This document shows, one piece after another, positions 36,543-45,642 of a DNA stretch of 64,000 nucleotides. Source of the stretch: Clostridiales bacterium mt11 (lineage in GTDB: Bacteria > Bacillota > Clostridia > Tissierellales > Tepidimicrobiaceae). How positions within the stretch are numbered: the first letter of the stretch is position 1; the number at the start of each line of letters is the position of its first letter. The stretch is from contig LN874944.1 of the NCBI GenBank assembly GCA_001282665.1, forward strand, positions 1-64,000, written 5' to 3'. The translations under genes were made by a program, and so were the position numbers. The notes below the pieces were generated by a model. The model was not told the origin of the DNA and made no database searches. It was given only the letters and a program-made list of their open reading frames with translations.

Positions 36543-37235
36543 ATGGATAAGAAGATATTAGTAGTAGATGATGAAAAGGCCATTGCTGACATTGTAAAGT
36601 TTAACTTAGAGAAGGAAGGATATATGGTTGAATTGGCTTATGATGGAGAGGAAGCCATAGAGAAGGTTTATCAGGTATTGCCAGACTTGATAGTTTTGGA
36701 TATTATGCTTCCTAAAAAAGATGGGTTTCAAGTACTTAAAGAGATTAGAAAAGATTTTAAGGTTCCAGTTCTTATGTTGACTGCAAAAGAAGAGGAAGTA
36801 GATAAAGTATTGGGGTTGGAATTAGGAGCAGATGATTATATAACCAAACCTTTTAGTATGAGAGAGTTAGTAGCTAGAGTTAAGGCAAATATAAGAAGGG
36901 TTGAATTTTCTAATGGGGATCAAAATAATGACGATATATTGGTAATTGACGATTTACTTATTGATATTAATAAGTATGAAGTAAGAAAAAGGGGACAAGT
37001 TATAGATTTAACCTTAAGAGAATTTGAGCTGTTGAAATTTTTGGCTTCCAGTGTGGAGCAAGTGTTTTCAAGAGAACAGCTGTTAGAAGAAGTATGGGGA
37101 TATGAGTACTATGGGGATATAAGGACAGTAGATGTTACTGTTAGAAGGCTCAGAGAAAAAATAGAGGACAAGGATGGAGAATATAAATATATAATGACTA
37201 AAAGAGGGGTAGGATACTACTTCAGGAGGGGCTAA
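36543..37235 (+). CDS. walR: Response regulator WalR (YycF)
   Basis: An OmpR/PhoB-family regulator of 230 residues. The receiver domain has the acidic pair Asp9/Asp10, phospho-acceptor Asp53 (IVLDIMLP), Thr80 and Lys102 regions. The winged helix (about 130-230) contains LTLREFELLKFLASS and RTVDVTVRRLREKIED. The identity as WalR rests on the following walK-yycH-yycI-walJ-htrA order. WalR controls cell-wall hydrolase genes and is often essential in low-G+C Gram-positives. Three matching binding-site repeats are found in the window. Confidence 0.93.
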   Translation: MDKKILVVDDEKAIADIVKFNLEKEGYMVELAYDGEEAIEKVYQVLPDLIVLDIMLPKKDGFQVLKEIRKDFKVPVLMLTAKEEEVDKVLGLELGADDYITKPFSMRELVARVKANIRRVEFSNGDQNNDDILVIDDLLIDINKYEVRKRGQVIDLTLREFELLKFLASSVEQVFSREQLLEEVWGYEYYGDIRTVDVTVRRLREKIEDKDGEYKYIMTKRGVGYYFRRG

Positions 37236-37238
37236 TTT

Positions 37239-39053
37239 ATGTTTACAAGTATTAGATGGAAGTTTATCATAGTATATTTTTTACTTGTTTTTATAGCTAT
37301 GGTAATCGTAGGAGTATTTATAATACAAAGATTTGAAGCACAACAACTGAAAAATAGAACCGATACCATGATTAAACAGATAGAATCTATAATTAGCACT
37401 TCTAGTTATCTATCTGAAGATAACTGGGCAGAGGTCAGTGAGGAAATTCAAGATACTTTAGATGAATGGAGATTTGATGGAACTGAAACCCTCTATATTA
37501 TTTATGATGAAGATATACCTAAGATAATAGCTTCTTCTTATAGCAATCATGACAAAATTAAAGGTCAAAATGCGTTGGTGTATAAATTCTTAGACCCTTC
37601 ATTAATAACATCTGCATATAACGGAAACGGAAAAAAGTTTGAAGGAATAAAGAGAGATGCAAATGAGAATATTGTATTTAAACATATAGCCTATCCAGTA
37701 TTGAACGAGGTAGGACAGGTTAAAGGGGTTCTCTATATGACCTCAGATCTTGAAGATGTCTATGTTACTTTAGATGAATCTAAAAAGATATTAACCAGTG
37801 CAACTATGTTGGCTTTATTAATAACAGTTGTATTGGGTTTCTTAATAGCAAGTAGTATAACGGGACCTATTAGGGATGTAACGAAAAAGGCTGAGAAAAT
37901 GGCAAAGGGAGACTTTGATCAGTTTGTTGAAGTAAAATCAGATGATGAAATTGGTCAGCTTGCCAGTATGTTCAACTATTTAACCTTAAAGTTAAAAGAT
38001 ACAATTCAAGAAATAGATCTTGAAAGAAGCAAGTTGGATACCATTTTTAATTATATGGCAGACGGAGTCATAGCTATTGATGTAAATGGTTATATAATCC
38101 ATGCTAATCCAATAGCTATAGATATTTTAGATTTAGAAGAGACTATAAATGATGAGTTAATAAATAAAAAGGTATTTCCTATGGAAAGCATAAACTTGAA
38201 CAAAATCGATTATAAAGATTTGGACAGCCTTGAAGGAGACGAAGTAGTAGAGATAAAATCTATTGTTTATAGAATTAGATATGCTCCATTTAGAAATGAA
38301 AGAAATGATATTGGCGGAGTAATAATTGTGTTTCAAGATATAACAGAGCAGCATAAATTAGATAATATGAGGAAAGAGTTTGTTGCCAATGTATCCCATG
38401 AATTAAAAACACCTATTACTACCATTAAATCATATACGGAAACCTTAATGGGTTTTGATAGTTTAGATGGAGAACTTTCATGTAAGTTTCTGTCCGTAAT
38501 AGATAACGAATGTGATAGGATGACTAGAATAGTTAGAGATTTACTCCAACTTTCAAATTTAGATTATAATAAGACTAAATGGAAAAAGGTAGAATGTTCT
38601 GTGGAAAGCTTGATTAAAGATGTTTGTCTAAAATTAGATTTTGCTTTTAAGGAAAAGAATCAAAACCTTATATTAAACATTGAAGAGAATATTCCAAATA
38701 TTGTTATAGATAAAGATGGCATAGAACAGGTTATACTAAATATAGTATCAAATGCAATTAAATATACCCCTGATGATGGGGAGATAAGTGTTTTAGCTAA
38801 GAAACAAGAGGGTATGCTTATTATAAATGTTAAGGATAATGGTGTAGGTATACCTGAGGAGGATAAGGGTAGGATATTTGAAAGATTTTATAGAGTTGAC
38901 AAAGGAAGAAGCAGAGAATTAGGAGGAACTGGATTAGGACTATCAATTGCTAAGCAGATAGTAGAAGCCCATGGTGGAGATATAGTGTTAAGGTCTGAAT
39001 ATAAAGTTGGAACAGAGGTAGATATTATACTTCCTATAACTAATTATGTGTAA
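37239..39053 (+). CDS. walK: Sensor histidine kinase WalK (YycG)
   Basis: The partner kinase of WalR, 604 residues. It has a first membrane segment at about 7-28, an extracellular sensor region to about 183, a second membrane segment at about 184-206, HAMP at about 206-258 and PAS at about 262-370. In the DHp domain the phospho-acceptor is His387 (VANVSHELKTPITT), and the CA domain carries N, G1 (DNGVGIP), F and G2 (GGTGLGLSIAK) boxes. This order is that of WalK. It starts 3 bp after walR. Confidence 0.94.
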   Translation: MFTSIRWKFIIVYFLLVFIAMVIVGVFIIQRFEAQQLKNRTDTMIKQIESIISTSSYLSEDNWAEVSEEIQDTLDEWRFDGTETLYIIYDEDIPKIIASSYSNHDKIKGQNALVYKFLDPSLITSAYNGNGKKFEGIKRDANENIVFKHIAYPVLNEVGQVKGVLYMTSDLEDVYVTLDESKKILTSATMLALLITVVLGFLIASSITGPIRDVTKKAEKMAKGDFDQFVEVKSDDEIGQLASMFNYLTLKLKDTIQEIDLERSKLDTIFNYMADGVIAIDVNGYIIHANPIAIDILDLEETINDELINKKVFPMESINLNKIDYKDLDSLEGDEVVEIKSIVYRIRYAPFRNERNDIGGVIIVFQDITEQHKLDNMRKEFVANVSHELKTPITTIKSYTETLMGFDSLDGELSCKFLSVIDNECDRMTRIVRDLLQLSNLDYNKTKWKKVECSVESLIKDVCLKLDFAFKEKNQNLILNIEENIPNIVIDKDGIEQVILNIVSNAIKYTPDDGEISVLAKKQEGMLIINVKDNGVGIPEEDKGRIFERFYRVDKGRSRELGGTGLGLSIAKQIVEAHGGDIVLRSEYKVGTEVDIILPITNYV

Positions 39054-39070
39054 TTCAATCTTAATTAGCC

Positions 39071-39103
39071 TGTAATACTTTTGTAATATATTTGGTATAT
39101 AAT
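39071..39103 (+). promoter_or_regulatory. WalR-type box and -10 before the secreted wal-cluster gene
   Basis: TGTAAT-ACTTT-TGTAAT (39071-39087) matches the WalR direct repeat. A TATAAT begins 11 bp after it (39098-39103), with no good -35, as expected for an activator-dependent promoter. Confidence 0.65.
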
Positions 39104-39143
39104 GAAAATGTCCCATAATATATGGTAAAGGAGGTTAAAAAAT

Positions 39144-39626
39144 ATGTGGAAGAAGATATCAGCTGTTTTATTTGTCTTTATAATAATATTATCATTATCT
39201 ACAAATGGATATGCAGTATCTATGAAAAATGCAAAACCTAAAGTTGATATATCTAAATACCAAGTAAACGTTCCTAAAGAGGATTCTTCATCTTCCAATA
39301 AAAAAACGGTTTTAGTATCTGGTAATGCTCCCAAGGATACAAGCATCGTAATCGATCTTTATGGGGCAGTAGATTTAACAGGTGAAAATTATACATTGGC
39401 TAAGTTGCCAAAGGATGATGAATATGTTCTCATTTCTAGTCAAACTATTAAATCTGGTCCAGCAGGATTTGGGGAAGAGATAGAATTGATTATGGGAATA
39501 AATAAAGTTATCGTTACCTTTAATGTAGATGGTGTTCCTGCTGTAGAAAAAATTATTTACTATTATGAAGCAGAACAATTAGATGAAGCTGTGAACAAAT
39601 TAAATAAATTACCTGCTGCTAAATAA
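39144..39626 (+). CDS. Secreted protein of unknown function in the wal cluster
   Basis: A 160-residue protein with a clear signal peptide (WKKISAVLFVFIIILSLSTN, cleavage after YA at about residue 24). A Ser-rich linker and a compact beta-rich domain follow, with VLVSGNAPKDTSIVIDLYG and INKVIVTFNVDGVPAVEKII. The domain looks like a small Ig-like or bacterial surface fold, but I do not recognise a named family. It sits between walK and yycH, where most genomes have nothing, and carries its own WalR-type repeat. AAGGAGG precedes the ATG. Confidence 0.75.
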   Translation: MWKKISAVLFVFIIILSLSTNGYAVSMKNAKPKVDISKYQVNVPKEDSSSSNKKTVLVSGNAPKDTSIVIDLYGAVDLTGENYTLAKLPKDDEYVLISSQTIKSGPAGFGEEIELIMGINKVIVTFNVDGVPAVEKIIYYYEAEQLDEAVNKLNKLPAAK

Positions 39627-39656
39627 TACAACCATGGATAGAAGGAGATGATTATT

Positions 39657-41087
39657 ATGGATAAAGAAAGGTTAAAGACTTTTCTACTCCTATCTTTGGT
39701 ATGTATTAGTATATTTTTAACAAGGAAATTATGGATAGAGGTACCATATGAAATTTCGCCTTTTTTTCAAAGAGAAGAGGAAGTATCTGCAAATTATTTG
39801 TTTACAGATATGATAAAACCTCATAGATATCTACTAAATTTTGATGAAAAAAATCATACGATATTTTATAATGATGACAATAACAATCTATGGACAAGCA
39901 CTCGTTCTTCTTTGGTAGATATTTTGTCTTCTAATAGCATTAAGACTGATACCTTATCAAATGAGGAATTTTTAACATATAATGAGAAAAAGTCCATAGT
40001 TTTTTATTTTCCTGAAAAGTATAACACCTATATATTAGCTCGTTCTTTAGATGTAACTAAACCAAATAATATTACTGAAAAAATGCCTAAAATTGATAGT
40101 ATATATTTTTATCTAGGTAGAGAAGAACCTTTTGTAGTATTCAGTGATGGAAGTGAGCACTTAAAAGTTTATAATTTAGGTATAGATATAGGGGCTATAA
40201 AAAATCAAGTAAAGGGAATAGAAGAAAGGAAGGATTACACCTATTATTATTCTATGAGAGACAGCATGGGTGTAAACAGTAATGTATATATAACTTATAA
40301 TATGGCTAGAAATATGCCGCTTATTTATGTTCAAAACGAGTTAAATATTCATAATATCGATGAGATTAGAAGTATAGCGGAAAAGTTTTTTGATAAAGAT
40401 ATTGACTATATAAGAGAAATTATAGAAAATAATGGTTCCATCTTATATGTATACAATCAGAGGGTTCTAAAGATTAATCAAAATGGTCTTTTAGAATATT
40501 TTAATCCTCTTGAAGCACCTGTAAAGGAAAGAAATCTTTATATAAGTCTAAATACGGCAGCTGAATTCTTATCTAATCATATTGGAGTTCCGAAGGATTT
40601 GTATTTAGCAAAGATTGAGGAAATAGAAGTGGAAGAAAATAAGGGTTATAGACTTACATTTAGATATAGAATAAGGGGAGTTCCTGTAATCTTGGCAAGC
40701 GATGTAGTAGAAGACTTTATACAAATAGATGTGTTTAATAAGTATGTTAGGAATTATAAAAGATTTATTAGAAAAGATATGAATATAATAAATGTTAAAA
40801 ATCAATCAGATGATAATAAAATGTTATCAGCTTTTTATATAATAAATATGAACTATGATTTATTGGAAAGAGGATATATTGAAGATAAAGGTATAGATTT
40901 GGAGAATAGTAATGAACCAATAACATCAGATGAAGTTTTATCATCTATTGCAAATATTAGTATAGCGTATCTAGATCCTTGCTTAAAAGATAAAGAAGAA
41001 TTAATTGGAGTATGGGTTTTACAAACACAAAGTAGATTTTATGCTTTCGATGCATATAGCGGTGAATTGGTATTGGAAAGAAAATAG
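39657..41087 (+). CDS. yycH: WalRK regulator YycH
   Basis: A membrane-anchored extracellular protein of 476 residues with one N-terminal membrane segment (about 7-23) and a large outer part. It shows the family pattern of alternating beta-rich domains (MPLIYVQNEL, YRLTFRYRIRGVPV) and a C-terminal YycI-like segment (IGVWVLQTQSRFYAFDAYSG). In Bacillus, YycH with YycI restrains WalK. The start at 39657 follows AAGGAG at 9 bp. Sequence is diverged, so assignment leans on position. Confidence 0.82.
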   Translation: MDKERLKTFLLLSLVCISIFLTRKLWIEVPYEISPFFQREEEVSANYLFTDMIKPHRYLLNFDEKNHTIFYNDDNNNLWTSTRSSLVDILSSNSIKTDTLSNEEFLTYNEKKSIVFYFPEKYNTYILARSLDVTKPNNITEKMPKIDSIYFYLGREEPFVVFSDGSEHLKVYNLGIDIGAIKNQVKGIEERKDYTYYYSMRDSMGVNSNVYITYNMARNMPLIYVQNELNIHNIDEIRSIAEKFFDKDIDYIREIIENNGSILYVYNQRVLKINQNGLLEYFNPLEAPVKERNLYISLNTAAEFLSNHIGVPKDLYLAKIEEIEVEENKGYRLTFRYRIRGVPVILASDVVEDFIQIDVFNKYVRNYKRFIRKDMNIINVKNQSDDNKMLSAFYIINMNYDLLERGYIEDKGIDLENSNEPITSDEVLSSIANISIAYLDPCLKDKEELIGVWVLQTQSRFYAFDAYSGELVLERK

Positions 41088-41115
41088 AGAAGGAGAGTTT
41101 GGATGGTGAAAAAGC

Positions 41116-41961
41116 ATGGATTGGTCAAAGGCTAAGACCATATTAATAGTAGCTTTTATTATAACAAATATATTACTAGCTTATGTGGTAATTAATGAGA
41201 AACCCGTTGATGAATCAACTATTAAAGACGAATTTGTTGAAGATGTGGTAAGATTATTGAAGGATAAGAATATATCTATTGCCACCCAGATTCCAAAAGA
41301 AGTGCCTTATTTAAATACCATGATAGTAGGATATGAAAAGTTAAGTATAAATGAATTAAATAAAAACTTTTTTAATACTACGGGAAATGTAAATGACGAT
41401 AGAGATGGATTTGGAACATTGGAGAATGGGAATGAATCCGTTGCTGTATTTAATAATAAGCTTATAATATATGAAAACAAAGAGGAAAAGGAAATATATA
41501 AGGATTTAAATGAGGAAAAAACCATCCAATTAGCGGAAGAATTTATAAAGAAAAAGGGTTTCGATATCTCTGATATGAAACTTAACTTTATTAAAGAGGA
41601 TAAGGGAACTTTTTATTTAGAATATTCCAAGGTATACAACGATATATATGTTGAGAAAGCATATACGAATTTACAGATAGATAAAAGAGGAATTAAAAGA
41701 TTTGAAAGGCAGTGGCTTAAAGTTCGGAATTTAGGAGAAACTAAAATATATATTAACACCGCGCCAAAATCCGTATTAGCTCTCCTTGGTATGGAGGAGG
41801 TATATGGTAAAACCATTACAGATATTTCTCTTTGCTATTATTTTGATCCTCAAAAACATGACTATCTAAAAGAGCCAGGAAAAGCAAGGCAAGGAAAAGC
41901 AATTCCTGCTTGGAGGATTCAATTTGATGATGGTTATAAAGTCTATATAGATGAATATTAG
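41116..41961 (+). CDS. yycI: WalRK regulator YycI
   Basis: A 281-residue membrane-anchored protein beginning MDWSKAKTILIVAFIITNIL, close to the Bacillus YycI start. The extracellular part contains PEPSY-like segments (EKTIQLAEEFIKKKG) and ends PAWRIQFDDGYKVYIDEY, the conserved end of the family. It works with YycH at the membrane to control WalK. The ribosome binding site is weak (GGTGA). A hairpin terminator follows, separating yycI from walJ. Confidence 0.87.
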   Translation: MDWSKAKTILIVAFIITNILLAYVVINEKPVDESTIKDEFVEDVVRLLKDKNISIATQIPKEVPYLNTMIVGYEKLSINELNKNFFNTTGNVNDDRDGFGTLENGNESVAVFNNKLIIYENKEEKEIYKDLNEEKTIQLAEEFIKKKGFDISDMKLNFIKEDKGTFYLEYSKVYNDIYVEKAYTNLQIDKRGIKRFERQWLKVRNLGETKIYINTAPKSVLALLGMEEVYGKTITDISLCYYFDPQKHDYLKEPGKARQGKAIPAWRIQFDDGYKVYIDEY

Positions 41962-41983
41962 GGAATAATACTAATCCATTGTG

Positions 41984-42010
41984 CCAACCCATAGCGTGGT
42001 TGGTTTTTTT
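41984..42010 (+). terminator. Terminator behind yycI
   Basis: CCAACC (41984-41989) and GGTTGG (41998-42003) are followed by seven T. It splits the wal cluster into walR-yycI and walJ-htrA units. Confidence 0.78.
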
Positions 42011-42085
42011 ATTAAATTAGTCTTTTGTTAAAATATATATTATAATAAAGATATTATTAAAATAAGAGTATTGGAGGAAAATAAA

Positions 42086-42880
42086 ATGGGAATAAAATTC
42101 TGTTCCCTATCGAGTGGTAGCAGTGGAAATTGCCAATATGTTGAAACAGATAGGACAAGATTATTAATAGATGGAGGATTTAGCGGTAAAAAGATAGAAA
42201 ATTTATTGTCATCAATAGGAGTTTGCCCCACTACTATTGATTATATATTAGTGACCCATGAGCATATAGATCATATAAAAGGAGTGGGGATTCTTTCTAG
42301 AAGGTATGATATTCCTATTATTGCAAATGAAAATACATGGCTTGGTATGAATAAGATCATAGGAGAGATAAAGGCTAAAAATGTTAAGGTAATAGAATCG
42401 GATAAGGATTTAGAGCTTAAAGATTTAGGAGTTCATCCATTTAAAATATTTCACGATGCAGCAGAACCAGTTGGATATTGTATATATTATAAAGATATTA
42501 AAATAAGTATTATAACTGATACTGGTTGGGTAAATGATAATATAAAGGATAAAATTAAAGGTTCTTCTCTATATTTAATGGAATCGAATCATGATGTAAA
42601 GATGCTAAAGGAAGGCAGCTATCCTTGGTATCTAAAGAAGAGGATACTGAGTACAAATGGGCATCTTTCTAATGAAGATGCAGGAAAGGTTTTATCAGAG
42701 ATTTTATCGGGTAATGGTGAAGTTATACTATTAGCCCATTTAAGCAAAGAAAATAATACCCCATCTCTTGCTCATGAAACCGTAAAGAGATGTATAGAGA
42801 GCTTTGGAATAGATGTACATAGAGATATAGCTTTAGAGCTTACTTATAGGGATAGGCCAACTAAAGTATATACCCTATAA
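42086..42880 (+). CDS. walJ: Metallo-beta-lactamase-fold protein WalJ (YycJ)
   Basis: A 264-residue MBL-fold hydrolase that starts MGIKFCSLSSGSSGNCQYVE and carries the metal motif THEHIDHIKG (about residues 57-66), ITDTGW and further His residues. WalJ/YycJ is found with walRK throughout low-G+C Gram-positives and is proposed to act on DNA ends, coordinating replication and the cell wall. The start at 42086 follows GGAGG. It has its own promoter region after the terminator at 41984. Confidence 0.9.
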   Translation: MGIKFCSLSSGSSGNCQYVETDRTRLLIDGGFSGKKIENLLSSIGVCPTTIDYILVTHEHIDHIKGVGILSRRYDIPIIANENTWLGMNKIIGEIKAKNVKVIESDKDLELKDLGVHPFKIFHDAAEPVGYCIYYKDIKISIITDTGWVNDNIKDKIKGSSLYLMESNHDVKMLKEGSYPWYLKKRILSTNGHLSNEDAGKVLSEILSGNGEVILLAHLSKENNTPSLAHETVKRCIESFGIDVHRDIALELTYRDRPTKVYTL

Positions 42881-42899
42881 TGGATAGGAGGAATGGAAA

Positions 42900-44036
42900 A
42901 TGTACTATGAAAGACCACCTAAAAGGAGAAGTAGATTTTCTTATTTTGTTGTTGCATTGATTGCAGCAATTGTTGGAGGGATAATTAGTGCATATATTGC
43001 ACCGGTATATCTTTATGGTAAGGTTATACCTATGCCAGATATATACAAGGGCAAAGTATCTAACGTAGAACAAAAAATAAATATTACCACTAAAGATGAT
43101 ATATCAGCAGTATCGGCAGTAGCTAAAAAGGCTATGAGTTCTGTAGTAGGTATAACTACCGTTCAAGTTCAAAGGGAACTTTTTTGGGAAAGAGAGGTAG
43201 AAGGAGTAGGTTCAGGAGTAGTTGTAAATCCTAATGGGTACATACTCACCAATTCTCATGTAGTGGGAGATGGGGAAGCTAAAAGAATTAATGTTTTGTT
43301 TGAAAACGGAGATAAGATGCCGGGAAAGGTATTATGGAATGATTCTCTTTTAGATTTAGCAATAGTAAAGGTAGAAGCAAATCAACTGGCTACTGCTGAT
43401 TTGGGAGATTCGGATTTTTTAGAAGTAGGTCAATTGGCTGTAGCTATTGGTAATCCTCTAGGATTAAATTTCCAGAGGACTGTGACCTCGGGAGTAATAT
43501 CTGGATTAAATAGGTCTATAAGAGTGGACCAATATAATGTAATAGAAAATCTAATACAAACAGATGCGTCTATAAATCCAGGTAACAGTGGAGGACCACT
43601 TTTAAATAATAAAGGAGAGGTAATAGGAATTAATACCGTAAAGATTAGATCCCAAGTTGGAGAAGGTTTAGGTTTCGCAATTCCTATAAATGTGGCAAAG
43701 CCTATAATTGATGGGGTAATCAAGCAAGGTGATTTTAAAACCGTATATATAGGATTTACAGGAGAAGAAGTTGAAAAATATGAAAGAAAGATTGGAGTAG
43801 AGTTAAATATAGATAAGGGAGTTGTAATATATGAGGTAATTCCCAATTCTCCAGCCAATAAGGCGGGTCTTAAACCTGGAGATGTAATTATAAGGATAGA
43901 TAATCAAGAAGTTGAAAGCATGATTCAGATTAAAAAGATATTATATAAATATAAAAAGGGCGATAAGGCTAAAATTACAATTATTAGAAATAATAAGGAG
44001 ATAATCAAAGATATCATATTTTCATATGTAAAATAA
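42900..44036 (+). CDS. htrA: HtrA-like membrane-anchored serine protease (trypsin + PDZ)
   Basis: A quality-control protease at the cell surface, 378 residues. A short cytoplasmic basic stretch precedes a membrane segment (about 14-38). The trypsin-like domain has His in TNSHVVGDG, Asp in LLDLAIVKV and Ser in NPGNSGGPLL (about residue 227). A single PDZ domain at the C-terminus contains NSPANKAGLKPGDVIIRI. This matches HtrC/YyxA next to yycJ in Bacillus. It starts 19 bp after walJ; a hairpin follows. Confidence 0.94.
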   Translation: MYYERPPKRRSRFSYFVVALIAAIVGGIISAYIAPVYLYGKVIPMPDIYKGKVSNVEQKINITTKDDISAVSAVAKKAMSSVVGITTVQVQRELFWEREVEGVGSGVVVNPNGYILTNSHVVGDGEAKRINVLFENGDKMPGKVLWNDSLLDLAIVKVEANQLATADLGDSDFLEVGQLAVAIGNPLGLNFQRTVTSGVISGLNRSIRVDQYNVIENLIQTDASINPGNSGGPLLNNKGEVIGINTVKIRSQVGEGLGFAIPINVAKPIIDGVIKQGDFKTVYIGFTGEEVEKYERKIGVELNIDKGVVIYEVIPNSPANKAGLKPGDVIIRIDNQEVESMIQIKKILYKYKKGDKAKITIIRNNKEIIKDIIFSYVK

Positions 44037-44064
44037 AAGCTTATCATAATTATCAAGCTTTTAT
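44035..44064 (+). terminator. Terminator behind htrA
   Basis: AAAAGCTT (44035-44042) and AAGCTTTT form an 8-bp stem around an AT-rich loop and end in T and A. It overlaps the htrA stop codon. Confidence 0.7.
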
Positions 44065-44134
44065 AAACATAATATTTAATGCACATACTAAAATAAGAAT
44101 ATTTTGCCCCATTAAAATAAATGGAGTTGATAAT

Positions 44135-44302
44135 ATGTATGTAGTTTGTAATGAACATTTGGAAAATGCAATAGAGGATTTTGTTGAAACCTATGAACAA
44201 CCACCAGATATCTACGAATTAGAAAAGGTTTCATTTACCGATTGGGCTAGTCCTCATACCTGTAATTATTGTGATAAAGCACCTAAATATCTAGTAGTGT
44301 AA
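44135..44302 (+). CDS. yyzF: CxxH/CxxC small protein (YyzF-like)
   Basis: A 55-residue protein with a CNEH motif at residues 5-8 and a CNYC motif at 43-46, the two halves of a possible metal site. This is the pattern of the CxxH/CxxC family (YyzF of B. subtilis, BA_5709), which also lies beside htrC/yycJ. The ribosome binding site TGGAG is 7 to 9 bp before the ATG. The function is unknown. It is separated from htrA by a terminator. Confidence 0.82.
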   Translation: MYVVCNEHLENAIEDFVETYEQPPDIYELEKVSFTDWASPHTCNYCDKAPKYLVV

Positions 44303-44330
44303 AAGTGAAAAAGGGGGATTAAAATATATT

Positions 44331-44374
44331 TGTAACCCTAATGTAATCTTAATGTAACTAATTATTTGTATAGC
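44331..44374 (+). promoter_or_regulatory. Triple WalR-type repeat and -10 element
   Basis: TGTAAC-CCTAA-TGTAAT-CTTAA-TGTAAC (44331-44358) is three hexamers at an exact 11-bp period. A TATAGC begins 11 bp after the last hexamer (44369-44374), the same spacing as at 39071-39103. A second candidate -10, TATACT, lies at 44380-44385. Confidence 0.7.
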
Positions 44375-44426
44375 TTATATATACTATATGTATAGGATAT
44401 ATAACATTTAAGGGGGTTATAATGAT

Positions 44427-45536
44427 ATGAAAAAGAAAATTGTTGTATTAGGATTGGCTGGTTGTTTAACATTAGGAAGTATTTCATTTGCTTCAGATAG
44501 CAAAGATATAGATAATAATACTAAGAATGAAATAGCTACTCCAATCCCTATAAGTAATGAAACAATATTAAACATGATTAAAGTAGAGACAAAGGTGATT
44601 ACACCGAATATTGATAATGCAAAATTTGAGATAAAGATACCAGTAATTAAGGGGTTAAAAGATTTAGCATATCAAGAACAGCTAAATTATATAATTGAAA
44701 ATACCACTGAAAAGGATTTAGAGGCATTTAAGGAACAATTAGAAGATATATCTAAATTAAATGTTGAATGGGAACCAGAAATGAATGTAGGTTATGAAGT
44801 TAAATCAAATGGTGATATTTTATCTTTTGTAGTTGATTCCTATTTCTTTACAGGTGGGGCTCATGGAAGTTCGAGAAGGGATTACTATAATATAGATATA
44901 AATGCTAATAAGGCTGTTGAATTAGCAGGTCTATTCAAAGAAGATAGTAATTTTAAGACTATAATAAATGATGAAATAAATAAACAAATAGACAAACAGA
45001 TGGCTGAAGAAAAAAGTTCATATTTTAAAGGTGAGGAAGGATTTGTAACCGTAAGGGATGCTCAATCTTTCTATATCGATAAGGATGGCAGTTTAGTAAT
45101 TACATTCCAACCATATGATATTGCTCCTTGGTCTATGGGACATCCAGAGTTTAAAATCCCAAATGAGATCATAGCACCAATATTAAAAAATGTAAAACCT
45201 GTAATCATAAATGGTAGAGAAATAAAACTTAAAAATCCAATGTTTAAATCTGAAAAGGGTACATTGATGATGCCTTTAGCAGAAGTTGCTAGAGAATTGG
45301 GCTTTAAAGTAACATGGGATGGAAAGAATAAAATTGCTAAAATTAATAAAGGACCAGTATCAGCAGGTGCCTATATAGGTAAAGACCAATACTATTTTTC
45401 AAAAGCTTTAGTCCATTTAGAAGAAGAAGCTAAATTGATAAAAGGAACTACATTTGTACCAGTAAGCTTTATAGATAAAGTAATAAAAGGTGAAAAATCT
45501 ATTAATTCAGATGGGATATTAAATATTAAATATTAA
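44427..45536 (+). CDS. Secreted DUF4163/DUF3298 protein with copper amine oxidase-like N domain
   Basis: A 369-residue exported protein. The N-terminus is a signal peptide ending near SFA (about residue 23), though LAGC at 10-13 also resembles a lipobox. Residues about 40-120 look like DUF4163 and 140-250 like DUF3298 (FFTGGAHGSSRRDYYNID; SFYIDKDGSLVITFQPYDIAPWS in part), the pair known from PdaC and RsiV. The last 100 residues form a copper-amine-oxidase-N stalk domain (MMPLAEVARELGFKVTWDGK). It is likely a wall-associated protein under WalR control, given the triple box upstream. Confidence 0.83.
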   Translation: MKKKIVVLGLAGCLTLGSISFASDSKDIDNNTKNEIATPIPISNETILNMIKVETKVITPNIDNAKFEIKIPVIKGLKDLAYQEQLNYIIENTTEKDLEAFKEQLEDISKLNVEWEPEMNVGYEVKSNGDILSFVVDSYFFTGGAHGSSRRDYYNIDINANKAVELAGLFKEDSNFKTIINDEINKQIDKQMAEEKSSYFKGEEGFVTVRDAQSFYIDKDGSLVITFQPYDIAPWSMGHPEFKIPNEIIAPILKNVKPVIINGREIKLKNPMFKSEKGTLMMPLAEVARELGFKVTWDGKNKIAKINKGPVSAGAYIGKDQYYFSKALVHLEEEAKLIKGTTFVPVSFIDKVIKGEKSINSDGILNIKY

Positions 45537-45540
45537 ATTA

Positions 45541-45577
45541 AAAGCCTTTTCTCTATTAAAGAGGAAGGGCTTATTTG
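45541..45577 (+). terminator. Probable terminator before surE
   Basis: An imperfect 13-bp stem with G-U pairs (arms within 45542-45571) closed by AAGCC/GGCTT and followed by a short T-rich tail. Confidence 0.55.
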
Positions 45578-45642
45578 TTGTGTACATTATTTTATGTTTT
45601 GGTATAATACTATCTATAGCAATTAAGTTTAAGGAGGTAGAA

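Noticed and set aside
44039..44048. TATCATAA-like core resembling the rlmH att site
   Set aside because: It is part of the htrA terminator hairpin and lacks the flanking bases shared by the two real copies.
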